Translations under genes and position numbers: made by a program | Part shown: in pieces, positions 29,645-40,074 of the stretch | How the letters are laid out: every line of letters begins with the position of its first letter | How positions within the stretch are numbered: the stretch's first letter is position 1 | NCBI GenBank assembly: GCA_000263395.1 | Contig: AJXE01000002.1 | Coordinates: 1 to 64,000, forward strand | DNA: 64,000 nucleotides | Reading direction: 5' to 3' | DNA from: Stutzerimonas stutzeri TS44 | Lineage (GTDB): Bacteria; Pseudomonadota; Gammaproteobacteria; Pseudomonadales; Pseudomonadaceae | Notes under the pieces: model-generated | Database searches by the model: none | Seen by the model: the letters and a program-made list of their open reading frames with translations, nothing else | What the model was told of the DNA's origin: nothing

Positions 29645-29794
29645 ATGAGCAAGAGAACCAAGCACACCAACAAGGCCAAGTGCCTGATCGCCCAACCGCT
29701 GTTCCGCAGCCGCCAGGAAACGCCGAAGAAAGGCAAAGGCAGCTACCGCCGCGAAGCCTCCCACTGGGAGGCTTCGGTCCTTCTGGCAGGCTGA
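29645..29794 (+). CDS. arfA: ArfA, alternative ribosome-rescue factor
   Basis: 49 codons. ArfA enters stalled ribosomes that lack a stop codon and recruits RF2, backing up tmRNA. The protein begins MSKRTKHTNKAKCLIAQPLF and continues with RQETPKKGKGSYRR, the basic core of the family, then a short hydrophobic tail. The mRNA carries a hairpin before the stop. In E. coli such a hairpin causes cleavage or termination inside arfA, making the normal message non-stop so that tmRNA tags and removes the product; ArfA accumulates when tmRNA fails. The same control is likely here. Confidence 0.92.
   Translation: MSKRTKHTNKAKCLIAQPLFRSRQETPKKGKGSYRREASHWEASVLLAG
29753..29775 (+). terminator. In-gene arfA hairpin
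   Basis: GAAGCCTCCC (29753-29762) pairs perfectly with GGGAGGCTTC (29766-29775) around a 3-nt loop, ending 19 bases before the arfA stop. It is placed where RNase III cleavage or termination would truncate the message within the coding region. Confidence 0.8.
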
Positions 29795-29856
29795 AAATCC
29801 AAGCCCGACAAAGCGTGTTAAGGTTTGCGGCCTACGACACGGTCCGAGAGTTGTAC

Positions 29857-31143
29857 ATGTTTTACCCCTTCGTTCCCGTTCTGCTGTTGCGCACGCTGGT
29901 CACCGCGGCCGGCCTGAGCCTGATCGTTGCCTGTGCCGCCGAACCGCTGGCCCGCGCCGCATCGGGAACCACTCCCCAGGCCGCCACCACGCCTGAGGCC
30001 GGCACGGCGGATATCGCCAGCACGCCGCTCAGCTTCAGCGAATGGCGCGAGGCCTTTCGTACCGAGGCGCTCGCCGCCGGCATCGCGCCCGAACTGTTCG
30101 AGCGCGCCTTTGCCGGAGTGACGCCCGATGCCAGCGTCATCGCTGCCGATCGCAGCCAGCCCGAATTCACCCGGCCGGTCTGGCAATACCTCGACGGCGC
30201 ACTCTCCGACCAGCGCGTGCGCAACGGCAAGCGGCTGCTCGCCGAACACGCCACGACACTGCAGGGCATCGAGGCGCGCTACGGCGTGGACCGTCAGGCA
30301 CTGGTCGCGATCTGGGGACTGGAGAGCAGCTTCGGCCAGATACAGGGCGACAAATCGGTGATCCGCTCGCTGGCCACCCTGGCGCATGAAGGGCGGCGAC
30401 CGCAGTTTGCCAAGAGCCAGCTGATCGCGGCGCTGCAGATCCTGGAAAGCGGCGACATCCGCCTCGAGCAGCTGCGCGGTTCCTGGGCCGGGGCGATGGG
30501 CCAGACCCAGTTCATCCCGACCACCTACAACACCCACGCGGTGGATTTCGACGGCGACGGCCGCCGCGACATCTGGAACAGCCCGGCCGATGCACTGGCC
30601 TCGGCCGCGCATTACCTGCAGGCCTCCGGCTGGCAGCAGGGCCAGCCCTGGGGTTTCGAGGTGCGCCTGCCGGAGACGTTCGACTATGCGCTGGCCGACA
30701 TGGAGCTGCGCAAGCCGCTCGGCGAATGGCGCCGCCTGGGCCTGCGCGACCTGCCGGACGGCTTCGATGAGCGCAGCGCGAGCCTGCTGCTGCCGGCCGG
30801 CCATCGCGGGCCGGCATTCCTGGTGCTGGACAACTTCCGCGCGATCCTGCGCTACAACAACTCCTCGGCCTACGCGCTGGCCATCGGCCTGCTCGGCGAA
30901 CGCTTCCAGGGCAGCGGCCAGATCGTCGCCGACTGGCCGCGCGGCGAGCAGCCGCTGAGCCGTTCCGAGCGCCTGGAGCTGCAGGAGCGCCTGGACCGCC
31001 AGGGTTTCAACCCCGGCACCCCGGACGGCATCATCGGCGCCAATACCCGCAAGGCCATCCGTGGCTTCCAGCAGCAACTGGGCTGGCCGGCGGACGGTCA
31101 TCCCAGCCAGGAACTGCTGGGGCGTCTGCGCGCCCGGCCGTGA
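29857..31143 (+). CDS. MltB-type lytic murein transglycosylase with peptidoglycan-binding domain
   Basis: 428 residues from the ATG at 29857. It cleaves the glycan strand of peptidoglycan with formation of a 1,6-anhydro ring. The signal peptide carries a likely lipobox (LSLIVAC). The SLT_2 catalytic domain (about 65-345) has the catalytic Glu in IWGLESSFG and GSWAGAMGQTQFIPTTY and DGDGRRDIWNSPADALASAAHYL. A PG_binding_1 domain (about 370-428) ends the protein. It resembles the P. aeruginosa soluble/membrane B-family enzymes; a second paralogue lies at 36-37 kb. Confidence 0.94.
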   Translation: MFYPFVPVLLLRTLVTAAGLSLIVACAAEPLARAASGTTPQAATTPEAGTADIASTPLSFSEWREAFRTEALAAGIAPELFERAFAGVTPDASVIAADRSQPEFTRPVWQYLDGALSDQRVRNGKRLLAEHATTLQGIEARYGVDRQALVAIWGLESSFGQIQGDKSVIRSLATLAHEGRRPQFAKSQLIAALQILESGDIRLEQLRGSWAGAMGQTQFIPTTYNTHAVDFDGDGRRDIWNSPADALASAAHYLQASGWQQGQPWGFEVRLPETFDYALADMELRKPLGEWRRLGLRDLPDGFDERSASLLLPAGHRGPAFLVLDNFRAILRYNNSSAYALAIGLLGERFQGSGQIVADWPRGEQPLSRSERLELQERLDRQGFNPGTPDGIIGANTRKAIRGFQQQLGWPADGHPSQELLGRLRARP

Positions 31144-31196
31144 CGCCTGCGGCGTCTATCCAGCTGCCGATCGACAGGCCGGTGAACGCCAGCCAC

Positions 31197-31223
31197 AAAA
31201 AACCCTGCCGGAGCAGGGTTTTT
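31197..31223. terminator. Bidirectional intrinsic terminator
   Basis: AACCCTGC (31201-31208) pairs with GCAGGGTT (31213-31220) around CGGA, with A-run before and T-run after. It separates the convergent transglycosylase and hypothetical genes and can serve both. Confidence 0.9.
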
Positions 31224-31254
31224 CGCGTCTTGCCGGGCTGATCGACAGCCAGGC

Positions 31255-31599
31255 TCAGTGCTTGACGGCCACTTCGTAGAGATAGTCCGGCAGCGGATCG
31301 ATCACCACCTGCTGACCGGCGTAATGCGCCTGCACCGCCTCGCGCGGCACCACGCCATGCGGCGCGCGCTCGTCGCCACCCAGGCGCTGGCGGGCGCGAT
31401 AGTCGATTACGCAGCCATCGGCTTCGACCCAGAAATGCGGCGACAGCACCTTACCGTCCAGTTCCACCTGCCCCAGCATCGCCTGATAGGGAATGTGCTG
31501 GCGCGCCAGACGCGTCACCACGAGGCGGCTCATGGCGTCGCATTCAACCTTGGCGGCGTCCAGATCATCGAGCAGGTTCTTCAGCTGGGGATAACTCAT
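31255..31599 (-). CDS. Conserved-looking hypothetical protein
   Basis: 114 residues from the ATG at 31597-31599 (MSYPQLKNLLDDLDAAKVECDAM); the frame is open further upstream but without a better start. No domain is recognised. It is a soluble mixed alpha/beta protein with an acidic helical N-terminus and segments PYQAMLGQVELDGKVLSPHF, WVEADGCVIDYRARQRLGG and PLPDYLYEVAV. Third-position GC and the terminator behind it support real coding. It is separated from lipA by 222 bp and is probably its own transcript. Confidence 0.75.
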   Translation of the reverse strand: MSYPQLKNLLDDLDAAKVECDAMSRLVVTRLARQHIPYQAMLGQVELDGKVLSPHFWVEADGCVIDYRARQRLGGDERAPHGVVPREAVQAHYAGQQVVIDPLPDYLYEVAVKH

Positions 31600-31785
31600 G
31601 TGCGGTGGCCCTCGGCCTTGTGATGTCAGACGCCGGGCACTATAGACCAAAGTCTAATGCGTCGATATGGCGCAATTTTCTTGCCAAGCGCAACGGCAAG
31701 CGCGCCAGATGATTAAGGTGACGACAGGATGGGGGAGAGGGCGGAAGACCGCAGGCGCGGTCCTCGATGGGAGCGCGGATAGCAG

Positions 31786-31810
31786 ACCGCCCGGCATTGC
31801 GCCGGACGGT
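31786..31810 (-). terminator. Stem-loop after lipA
   Basis: ACCGCCCGGC (31786-31795) pairs with GCCGGACGGT (31801-31810) through 10 pairs, one G-T, with a 5-nt loop, starting 11 bases beyond the lipA stop. There is no strong T-run in the minus direction, so termination may be partial. The rest of the 31600-31821 gap shows no gene. Confidence 0.5.
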
Positions 31811-31821
31811 TCGGGCTGCGA

Positions 31822-32792
<971 letters not shown>

Positions 32793-32796
<4 letters not shown>

Positions 32797-33449
32797 ATGT
32801 TTTCGATTCCGCCCGCGAGGGTCTTCTGTTTCGCGTATCCGAGGTGCCGGGCCAGTTGCGTGCGCAATCGGGCGACGACTTCGGGGAAGTCCACCGGCCC
32901 GATCAGATCGCGCAGCTGTGTCATCGCCAGCCCCGCATAACCGCAGGGATTGATGCGCCGGAAAGGCTCCAGGTCCATGTCCACGTTCAGCGCCAGGCCG
33001 TGGAAGGAGCGGCCATTGCGGATGCGCAGGCCGAGCGAGGCGATCTTGGCGCCTTCGACATATACACCGGGTGCATCCGGTTTGGCCAGTGCGACGACAC
33101 CATAGCTGGCCAGCAGTTCGATCAGGCTCTGTTCGATATGACTGACCAGCGCGCGTACGCCGATGCCGCTCCGGCGTACGTCGATCAGCAGGTAGCAGAC
33201 CAATTGTCCCGGGCCGTGATAGGTCACCTGCCCGCCACGATCGACCTGCACCACCGGGATGTCGCCGGGAAACAGCACGTGCTCGGCCTTGCCGGCCTGG
33301 CCCTGGGTGAACACCGGCGGATGCTGCAGCAGCCAGAGCTCGTCGCCGGTCTGCGGACCGCGCTGGTTGGTGAAGCGCTGCATGGCCTGCCAGGCTGTCT
33401 GGTAGTCGATCAGCCCGAGCTCGCGGATGCCGAGCACGTCGGCGTCCAT
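32793..33449 (-). CDS. lipB: Octanoyl-[ACP]:protein N-octanoyltransferase
   Basis: 218 residues from the ATG at 33447-33449; the longer frame overlaps ybeD. LipB transfers octanoate from ACP to lipoyl domains, feeding LipA. Motifs are [17 protein letters not shown], the catalytic lysine in [24 protein letters not shown] and the catalytic cysteine in INPCGYAG. Confidence 0.98.
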
Positions 33450-33733
33450 CACAGCACCATGTGGACGCGGCCGGTGGCGCGCAGGTCGATGTGGATCGCC
33501 TGCAACTGCTCGACGCCGGTGGCGGTGATCAGCACCTGCACGGAGAGGAAGCGCCCGTTGCGGCTGTCGCGGGTGACCAGCGTGGTCTCGTCGCAATCCG
33601 GCGCGTGACGCTGGATCACTTCGAGCACCAATTCGCGAAAGCCCTCGCCGGCTTCGCCGATCACCTTGATCGGGTAACGCTCGCAGGGAAATTCGATTTT
33701 CGGCGCGGTAGGTTCGCTGTGGTTATCGGTCAT
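33449..33733 (-). CDS. ybeD: YbeD-like protein (DUF493)
   Basis: 94 residues from the ATG at 33731-33733 ([26 protein letters not shown]). A small ACT-like fold of unknown function, with [14 protein letters not shown] and the [14 protein letters not shown] strand. It sits between dacA and lipB as in most gammaproteobacteria and overlaps lipB by one base, which suggests a regulatory link to lipoate synthesis. Confidence 0.93.
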   Translation of the reverse strand: MTDNHSEPTAPKIEFPCERYPIKVIGEAGEGFRELVLEVIQRHAPDCDETTLVTRDSRNGRFLSVQVLITATGVEQLQAIHIDLRATGRVHMVL

Positions 33734-33796
33734 GGCGACGGACTCGTGATCCGCAGGCACGCCAGCGCGGGATGGCGCCGGAGTGCCGAAGCGTGG

Positions 33797-34966
33797 TCAG
33801 TTGAACAGGCTGTAGAAGAACAGGCGAATGCTATCCCAAAGACGGCGGAACAGCCCACCCTCTTCTACCGCTTCCAGCGCGACCAGATCGGCGCTGTGCA
33901 GCACTTCCTCGCCAAGCTTGACCTCGACCTTGCCGACCACTTGGCCCTGGCTGATCGGGGCGATCAGCGTGTCGCTGAAGCTCATGCTGGCTTCCAGCTT
34001 GTCCAGCTGGCCGCGCGGCAGGGTCAGCGTCAGGTCCTCGGCGAGGCCGGCCTTGACCTGGCGTTGCACGCCCTTCCAGACCGGCTGCTGGGCCAGTTCG
34101 ACACCCTTCTGGTAGAAGGTTCGGGTCTCGAAGAAGCGGAAGCCGTAGGTCAGCAGCTTCTGCGTCTCGGCGGCACGCGCCTGCTCGCTGTCGGTGCCGA
34201 ACACCACGGAGATCAGGCGCATGCCGTCGCGCACGGCCGAGGCCACCAGGCAGTAGCCGGCCTCTTCGGTATGGCCGGTCTTCAGGCCGTCGACGGTCTT
34301 GTCGCGCCACAGCAGCAGGTTGCGGTTGGGCTGCTTGATGTTGTTCCAGAAGAATTCCTTCTGCGCGTAGATCGCGTAGTGCGCCGGGTCCTGGTAGATG
34401 ATCGCGCGCGCCAGCTTGGCCATGTCGTGGGCGGAGGAGTAATGCTCCGGGTCCGGCAGGCCGGTGGCGTTCATGAAGTGGGTGTTGTTCATGCCCAGGC
34501 GCTGCGCCGTGCTGTTCATCATGTCGGCGAAGGCTTCTTCGCTGCCGGCGATGTGTTCAGCCATCGCCACGCTGGCATCGTTGCCCGACTGGATGATGAT
34601 GCCGTGCAGCAGGTCGTCCACCGACACCTGGGTGTTGACCTGGATGAACATGCGCGAACCGCCGGTGCGCCAGGCCTTCTCGCTGACGGTCACCATGTCG
34701 CTGTCGCTGATCTGGCCCTTCTGGATCTCCAGCGTGGCGATGTAGGCGGTCATCAGCTTGGTCAGGCTGGCGGGCGGCAGGCGCTCGTCGCCGTTGCTCT
34801 CGATCAGCACCTTGCCGCTGGCGGCGTCTATCAGCATGTAGGACTTGGCCGCCAGCTGCGGCGGCGAGGGGATGGCGGGAGCCGCCCAGGCCACCGAGGT
34901 GACCGTGGTAACGATCGCCAGCATGGCGAGAGCTATGAAGCGGGGCATGCAAGTCTTGATGTTCAT
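33797..34966 (-). CDS. dacA: D-alanyl-D-alanine carboxypeptidase (PBP5 family)
   Basis: 389 residues from the ATG at 34964-34966; an upstream TTG extension adds nothing recognised. It trims the terminal D-Ala from peptidoglycan stem peptides in the periplasm. A signal peptide ends near VAWAAP. Active-site motifs are SLTK (nucleophile Ser), SGN and KTGHTEEAGYC. The C-terminal amphipathic helix (LFRRLWDSIRLFFYSLFN) anchors it to the inner membrane. P. aeruginosa calls this gene dacC. Confidence 0.97.
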   Translation of the reverse strand: MNIKTCMPRFIALAMLAIVTTVTSVAWAAPAIPSPPQLAAKSYMLIDAASGKVLIESNGDERLPPASLTKLMTAYIATLEIQKGQISDSDMVTVSEKAWRTGGSRMFIQVNTQVSVDDLLHGIIIQSGNDASVAMAEHIAGSEEAFADMMNSTAQRLGMNNTHFMNATGLPDPEHYSSAHDMAKLARAIIYQDPAHYAIYAQKEFFWNNIKQPNRNLLLWRDKTVDGLKTGHTEEAGYCLVASAVRDGMRLISVVFGTDSEQARAAETQKLLTYGFRFFETRTFYQKGVELAQQPVWKGVQRQVKAGLAEDLTLTLPRGQLDKLEASMSFSDTLIAPISQGQVVGKVEVKLGEEVLHSADLVALEAVEEGGLFRRLWDSIRLFFYSLFN

Positions 34967-35019
34967 CCGTTTCTCGAATTGGTTTTCAGGTAAGACAGGG
35001 GTTCGCGTGCGACGGTGGC

Positions 35020-36003
35020 TCAATCGGCCTGCACCCGGCGGGGCTGCCCGAGGTTGGCCAGACGCACGCTCTGCTCCAGCTGCGTGGCCTCGTCGGCACT
35101 GCCGATGGGACCGAGGCGGACGCGGTGCAGGGTCTGCTGGTTGTGCACCACCGAACTGATGAACACCGGCGCGGAGACCACGCCGCTCAGCTTGTCCTTG
35201 AGCAGTTCGGCGGCGTCCGGGTTGGCGAACGCACCGACCTGCAGGAACAGCCCCGAGGACTGCACGGCGTCAGGCGCGCGCTCCAGCTCGACCGGCAGCA
35301 CCGCGGCGGCATGCTGTTGCGGCGGCGGCGTGTACTGCTCGATGGGCTGCGCCAGGGTGCTGGCGGTTTTGGGTGCGGCTGCCTGAGCCTGAGCCATGAC
35401 CAGCGGCACCGGCTTGCCCTGTGCGGCCCACCATTGCTGCGGATCGATGCCCTCGACCTTGACCCGCGCCGTGCCGGTTTCGGCATAGCCGAGTTTCTTC
35501 GCCGCGGCGAAGGACAGGTCGATGACACGGTCGGAGTAGAACGGCCCGCGGTCGTTGACCCGCAGCGTCACGCTGCGGCCGTTGTCCAGATTGGTGACCT
35601 TGACGTAGCTGGGCAGCGGCAGGGTCTTGTGCGCCGCACTCATGCCATACAGGTCGTACTTCTCGCCATTGGCGGTCGGCTGGCCGTGAAACTTGGTGCC
35701 ATACCAGGAAGCGGTGCCGACCGCGGAATAGCGGCGCCCGTCGCTGATCGGGAAATAGGTCTTGCCCAGCACGGTATAGGGATTGGCCTTGACCGGGCCG
35801 TGGTGCGGCATCGGCGTCGCATCGGGAATCTGCGACACGTCGACATCCCACCAGGGCGCGCCATCCTTGCTCGGCCGGGTGAAATCGTCCGGGCCGCTGA
35901 TGCCTGGCTTGCCCGCGGGCGCCTGCGGCGTCGGCGATGACGAGCAGCCGGCAAGCAGCACACCGGCGAGGCCGAGCGCCAGTAGCGCGGTGGTACGCGT
36001 CAT
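35020..36003 (-). CDS. rlpA: RlpA, septal lytic transglycosylase with SPOR domain
   Basis: 327 residues. A lipoprotein (LLAGCSSS lipobox) with a double-psi beta-barrel domain (about 90-185, GTASWYGTKFHGQPTANGE, RVNDRGPFYSDRVIDLSFAAA) and a C-terminal SPOR domain (about 250-325, FLQVGAFANPDAAELLKDKL). In P. aeruginosa RlpA cleaves denuded glycan strands at the septum. It overlaps mltB by 4 bp. Confidence 0.96.
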   Translation of the reverse strand: MTRTTALLALGLAGVLLAGCSSSPTPQAPAGKPGISGPDDFTRPSKDGAPWWDVDVSQIPDATPMPHHGPVKANPYTVLGKTYFPISDGRRYSAVGTASWYGTKFHGQPTANGEKYDLYGMSAAHKTLPLPSYVKVTNLDNGRSVTLRVNDRGPFYSDRVIDLSFAAAKKLGYAETGTARVKVEGIDPQQWWAAQGKPVPLVMAQAQAAAPKTASTLAQPIEQYTPPPQQHAAAVLPVELERAPDAVQSSGLFLQVGAFANPDAAELLKDKLSGVVSAPVFISSVVHNQQTLHRVRLGPIGSADEATQLEQSVRLANLGQPRRVQAD

Positions 36004-37019
36004 GGCTGCTGCCCTCGCGTCGCTGCCAACGCCTCGGACAGCTGATGCACGGCCATCGCATACATCACGCTGCGGTTGTAGCGGGTGATGACGTAGAAGT
36101 TGGGCAGCCCCAGCCAGTATTCGTCGCCCTCGGCACCTTCCAGGCGGAAGGCGGTGACCGCGGTATCGTCGGCAATCGGGGAGTCGACGCTCCAGCCCAG
36201 CTCGCGCAGCTCGGCCACGCTCTTCAGCGGATCGAGCCCCGGGCTCAGGCCCTCGGCGACGCGCTCGCCGGCGACCTCGGCGCGGGCCACCACCGGTTCG
36301 CCGCTGGCCCAGCCGTGCTGCTTGAAGTAGCTGGCCGCGCTGCCGATGGCATCCACCGGGTTGCTCCAGATGTCGATGCGCCCGTCGTCGTCGAAATCCA
36401 CCGCATAGGCGCGAAAGCTGCTCGGCATGAACTGCGGCAGGCCCATCGCGCCGGCGTAGGAGCCCTTGAGCGTGAGCGGATCGACCTGCTCCTCACGCGT
36501 GAGCAGGAGGAACTCCTTGAGCTGCTGGCGGAAGAACGGCTGGCGTGGCGGATAATCGAAACCCAGCGTCGACAGCGCGTCGATGACCCGGTAGTTGCCG
36601 GTGTTGCGGCCGTAGAAGGTTTCCACGCCGATGATCGCCACGATCACCTCGGCCGGCACGCCGTAGACCTGCTCGGCACGCGCCAGCGCCGCCTCGTTCT
36701 GCCGCCAGAAGTCCACGCCCTGGGCGATGCGCGAGTCGGTAAGGAAGATCGGCCGGTACTCCTTCCACGGTTTGACCCGCTCGGCCGGCCGCGAGATGGC
36801 GTCGAGGATCACCTGCTTGCGCTCGGCCTGGGCGAACAGCTCGAGCAACTGCTCGCTGGCGAAGCCGTAATCGCGGGTCATCTCGGCGACGAACTCGTCC
36901 ACGTTCGGTCCCTGGTAATCGGCGGCGAGGGCCGGCTGGGCAGCGATCGCCCCCAGCAGTCCCGCCATACCGAGCATCCGCGCCTTCCAGCCACGCCGTA
37001 ATGAAGTCAAGAAATACAC
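36000..37019 (-). CDS. mltB: MltB-family lytic murein transglycosylase
   Basis: 339 residues with the GTG at 37017-37019 as the likely start; another GTG at 37043 would overlap rodA, and an ATG at 36975-36977 is also possible. A signal peptide ends around QPALAADYQG. The catalytic domain has the Glu in IIGVETFYGRNTGNYR, with SYAGAMGLPQFMPSSFRAYAVDFD and DGRIDIWSNPVDAIGS. It matches the B-family enzyme always found between rlpA and rodA in pseudomonads (SltB1). It acts on peptidoglycan during growth. Confidence 0.94.
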   Translation of the reverse strand: MYFLTSLRRGWKARMLGMAGLLGAIAAQPALAADYQGPNVDEFVAEMTRDYGFASEQLLELFAQAERKQVILDAISRPAERVKPWKEYRPIFLTDSRIAQGVDFWRQNEAALARAEQVYGVPAEVIVAIIGVETFYGRNTGNYRVIDALSTLGFDYPPRQPFFRQQLKEFLLLTREEQVDPLTLKGSYAGAMGLPQFMPSSFRAYAVDFDDDGRIDIWSNPVDAIGSAASYFKQHGWASGEPVVARAEVAGERVAEGLSPGLDPLKSVAELRELGWSVDSPIADDTAVTAFRLEGAEGDEYWLGLPNFYVITRYNRSVMYAMAVHQLSEALAATRGQQP

Positions 37020-37024
37020 TCTCG

Positions 37025-38170
37025 TCAAACCTGGGCGATCCACTTGCGATGGGTGTGGATCGACATCAAAACCCCGAACCCTGACAGCAGGGTCACCAGT
37101 GAAGTTCCGCCGTAGCTAATGAAGGGTAACGGCACCCCCACCACCGGCAGCAACCCGCTGACCATACCGATATTGACGAAGACGTAAACGAAGAAGGTCA
37201 TCGTCAGCGCGCCGGCCAGCAGTTTGCCGAACAGCGTCTGCGCCTGCACGGTGATCACTAGGCCCCTGGCGATCAGCAACAGATACACCAGCAGCAACAG
37301 GCAGACGCCGACCATGCCGAACTCCTCGGCGAGGACCGCAATGATAAAGTCCGTGTGGCTTTCCGGCAAAAAATCCAGGTGCGATTGCGTGCCCATCAGC
37401 CAGCCCTTGCCGAACACCCCACCCGAACCGATTGCCGCCTTGGACTGGATGATGTTCCAGCCGGTGCCCAGCGGATCGCTCTCCGGATCGAGAAAGGTCA
37501 GCACCCGCTGCTTCTGGTAGTCGTGCAGCACGAAGTACCACATCGCCACGGCGACCGGCACCACCGCAGCCGCCGCGCCGACGATCCAGCTCCAGCGCAG
37601 GCCGGCGATGAACAGCACGAAGGCGCCGGAGGCGAGGATCAGCAGCGCGGTGCCCAGGTCCGGCTGCTTCACGATCAGCACGAACGGCACCACGACCAGC
37701 GCCAGGCTCACCAGTGTGTGCTTGAAACGTGGCGGCAGCGGGCGCGCCGCAAGGTACCAGGCGATGGTCATCGGCATGATGATCTTCATGAATTCCGAGG
37801 GCTGGAAGCGGATCACCCCGGGGATGTTGATCCAGCGCGTGGCGCCCATCGCCGTATGCCCCAGGAACTCCACGGCCAGCAGCAGCCCCACCACCGCGAG
37901 ATAGCCCAGCGGCACCCAGCGCGCCATGAAGCGCGGCTCCAGCTGGGCGATGACCAGCATGGCGCCGAGGCCCAGGCCGAAGGACGAGGCCTGCTTGATC
38001 AGCAGATCCCAGTTCTTGCCACTGGCCGAATAGAGGATGAACAGGCTGCCGGCGGCCAGCAGCAGCAACAGCAACAGCAGTTGCGCATCGATGTGCAACC
38101 GCTGCAGCAGACTGGCGCGGCGGCGCATGACGTCTTCGCGAGACAGGGTACGGTCGAAATTGCTGTTCAT
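37025..38170 (-). CDS. rodA: RodA, elongasome peptidoglycan glycosyltransferase
   Basis: 381 residues. A SEDS-family membrane protein with about ten helices that polymerises lipid II with PBP2 during rod elongation. SEDS signatures include GATRWINIPG, FQPSEFMKI, KQPDLGTALL, SHTDFIIAVLAEEFGMVG and PFISYGGTSL. It overlaps mrdA by 4 bp, so the pair is coupled. Confidence 0.98.
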   Translation of the reverse strand: MNSNFDRTLSREDVMRRRASLLQRLHIDAQLLLLLLLLAAGSLFILYSASGKNWDLLIKQASSFGLGLGAMLVIAQLEPRFMARWVPLGYLAVVGLLLAVEFLGHTAMGATRWINIPGVIRFQPSEFMKIIMPMTIAWYLAARPLPPRFKHTLVSLALVVVPFVLIVKQPDLGTALLILASGAFVLFIAGLRWSWIVGAAAAVVPVAVAMWYFVLHDYQKQRVLTFLDPESDPLGTGWNIIQSKAAIGSGGVFGKGWLMGTQSHLDFLPESHTDFIIAVLAEEFGMVGVCLLLLVYLLLIARGLVITVQAQTLFGKLLAGALTMTFFVYVFVNIGMVSGLLPVVGVPLPFISYGGTSLVTLLSGFGVLMSIHTHRKWIAQV

Positions 38171-40059
38171 GGCTGTTTGGCGTCCGTGGTGGTCGGCGCG
38201 GCGTACTCGGCCTTCAGCTGGCCGTTCTCGTCCAGCAGCCAGGCATCCATGACCTGCTTGGCCACCGGCGCGGCGACGCCCGAGCCCGACTCGCCGTTCT
38301 CCACCATCACCGCCACGGCGATCTGCGGATCATGGACCGGGGCGAAGGCGACGAACAGCGCGTGGTCGCGATGGCGCTCGTTGAGCTTGCCGCTGTCGTA
38401 GCGCTCACCCTGCTTGATCGCCACCACCTGCGCCGTGCCGCTCTTGCCGGCGATGCGATAGGCGGCGCTGTCGCCGACCTTGCGCGCGGTACCGCGGGCA
38501 CCATGCAGCACCTGCTCCATGCCGCGGATCGAATAGTCCCAGAACTTCGGATCGCGCAGCTCGATGTCCGGCAGAGGATTGGGATCGACCGGCGGCTGGT
38601 CGCCGATACGCTTGGCCAGGTGCGGGCGAATCCATTTGCCACGCGTGGCCATCAGCGCGGTCGCCTGCGCCAGCTGCAGCGGCGTGGCCTGCATGTAGCC
38701 CTGGCCGATGCCGAGGATGACCGTCTCGCCGGGATACCAGGCCTGGCGATAGCGCGCGCGCTTCCACTCGCGCGAGGGCATCAGCCCGGCGGTCTCCTCG
38801 TACATGTCCAGCGCCACGCGCTGGCCGAGGCCGAAGCGGGTCATGTAGTCATGCATGCGATCGACGCCCAGCTTGTGCGCCATGTCGTAAAAGTAGGTGT
38901 CGTTGGAACGCATGATCGCCAGTTCCAGGTTCACCGGACCGTCGCCGCCGCGGTTCCAGTTGCGGTACTTGTGCTTGACGTTGGGCAGCTGGTAGTAGCC
39001 CGGGTCGTACACCCGGCTGGTCGGCGTGATGACGCCGGCATCCAGCCCGGCGATCGCCATCATCGGCTTGATCGTCGAGCCGGGCGGGTAGAGGCCGCGC
39101 AGCACGCGGTTGTACAGCGGCCGATCGATCGAGTCGCGCAGCTCGCCGTAGGCCTTGAAGCTGATCCCGGTGACGAACAGGTTGGGGTTGAAGCTCGGCT
39201 GGCTGACCATCGCCACCACCTCGCCGCTATCCGGCAGCAGCGCCACGATCGCCCCGCGGCGGCCGGCCAGCGCGGCCTCGGCGGCTTCCTGCAGTTCGAG
39301 ATCGAGGGTCAGCGTCAGGTCCTTGCCGGGAATCGGATCGGTGCGCTTGAGCACGCGCAGCACGCGGCCGCGGGCATTGGTCTCAACTTCCTCGTAACCG
39401 ACCTGGCCGTGCAGCACGTCCTCGTAGAATTTCTCGATGCCGGTCTTGCCCATGTGATGGGTGCCGCTGTAGTTCACCGGGTCGAGCGACTCCAGCTCCT
39501 TCTCGTTGATCCGCCCGACATAGCCGACCGAGTGGGCGAAGTGCGCGCCCTGCGGATAGTGCCGCACCAGCTGCGCCGACACCTCGATGCCGGGCAGGCG
39601 GAACTGGTTCACCGCGACGCGGGCGATCTGCTCTTCCGACAGCTCGTACATGATCGGCACCGGCTCGAACGGCCGGCGCCCCTGCAGCACGCGCTTCTCG
39701 AACAGCTCGCGCTCCTCGGCCGGCAGCTGCAGCACCTCGGTCACCGTGTCGAGCACGCCGCGCCAGTCCTGCCCGGCGCGCTCGCGAGTCACCGTCAGGC
39801 TGAAGCTGGGCCGGTTGTCGGCGATCACCCGGCCGTTGCGATCGAAGATCAGCCCGCGGTTGGGCGGGATCGGCTGCACATGCACGCGGTTGTTTTCCGA
39901 CAGCGTCGAATGGTGCTCGAACTGCACCACCTGCAAGTAGTACATGCGCGCCACCAGCACCCCGATCAGCAGCAGCACCACGACGACGCCGACCAGTACG
40001 CGGCTGCGCACCAGCAGGGCATCCTTTTCGTGGTCCTTGAGGGGGATCGGTTGCGGCAT
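38167..40059 (-). CDS. mrdA: Penicillin-binding protein 2
   Basis: 630 residues. The class B transpeptidase partner of RodA in cell elongation. One N-terminal membrane helix (about 20-40) is followed by a dimerisation domain (about 60-230) and the transpeptidase domain with SxxK in GSTIKPMM, SxN in RSNDTY and KSG in IAGKSGTAQV. Confidence 0.98.
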   Translation of the reverse strand: MPQPIPLKDHEKDALLVRSRVLVGVVVVLLLIGVLVARMYYLQVVQFEHHSTLSENNRVHVQPIPPNRGLIFDRNGRVIADNRPSFSLTVTRERAGQDWRGVLDTVTEVLQLPAEERELFEKRVLQGRRPFEPVPIMYELSEEQIARVAVNQFRLPGIEVSAQLVRHYPQGAHFAHSVGYVGRINEKELESLDPVNYSGTHHMGKTGIEKFYEDVLHGQVGYEEVETNARGRVLRVLKRTDPIPGKDLTLTLDLELQEAAEAALAGRRGAIVALLPDSGEVVAMVSQPSFNPNLFVTGISFKAYGELRDSIDRPLYNRVLRGLYPPGSTIKPMMAIAGLDAGVITPTSRVYDPGYYQLPNVKHKYRNWNRGGDGPVNLELAIMRSNDTYFYDMAHKLGVDRMHDYMTRFGLGQRVALDMYEETAGLMPSREWKRARYRQAWYPGETVILGIGQGYMQATPLQLAQATALMATRGKWIRPHLAKRIGDQPPVDPNPLPDIELRDPKFWDYSIRGMEQVLHGARGTARKVGDSAAYRIAGKSGTAQVVAIKQGERYDSGKLNERHRDHALFVAFAPVHDPQIAVAVMVENGESGSGVAAPVAKQVMDAWLLDENGQLKAEYAAPTTTDAKQP

Positions 40060-40074
40060 GTATCTGTCGTCGGA

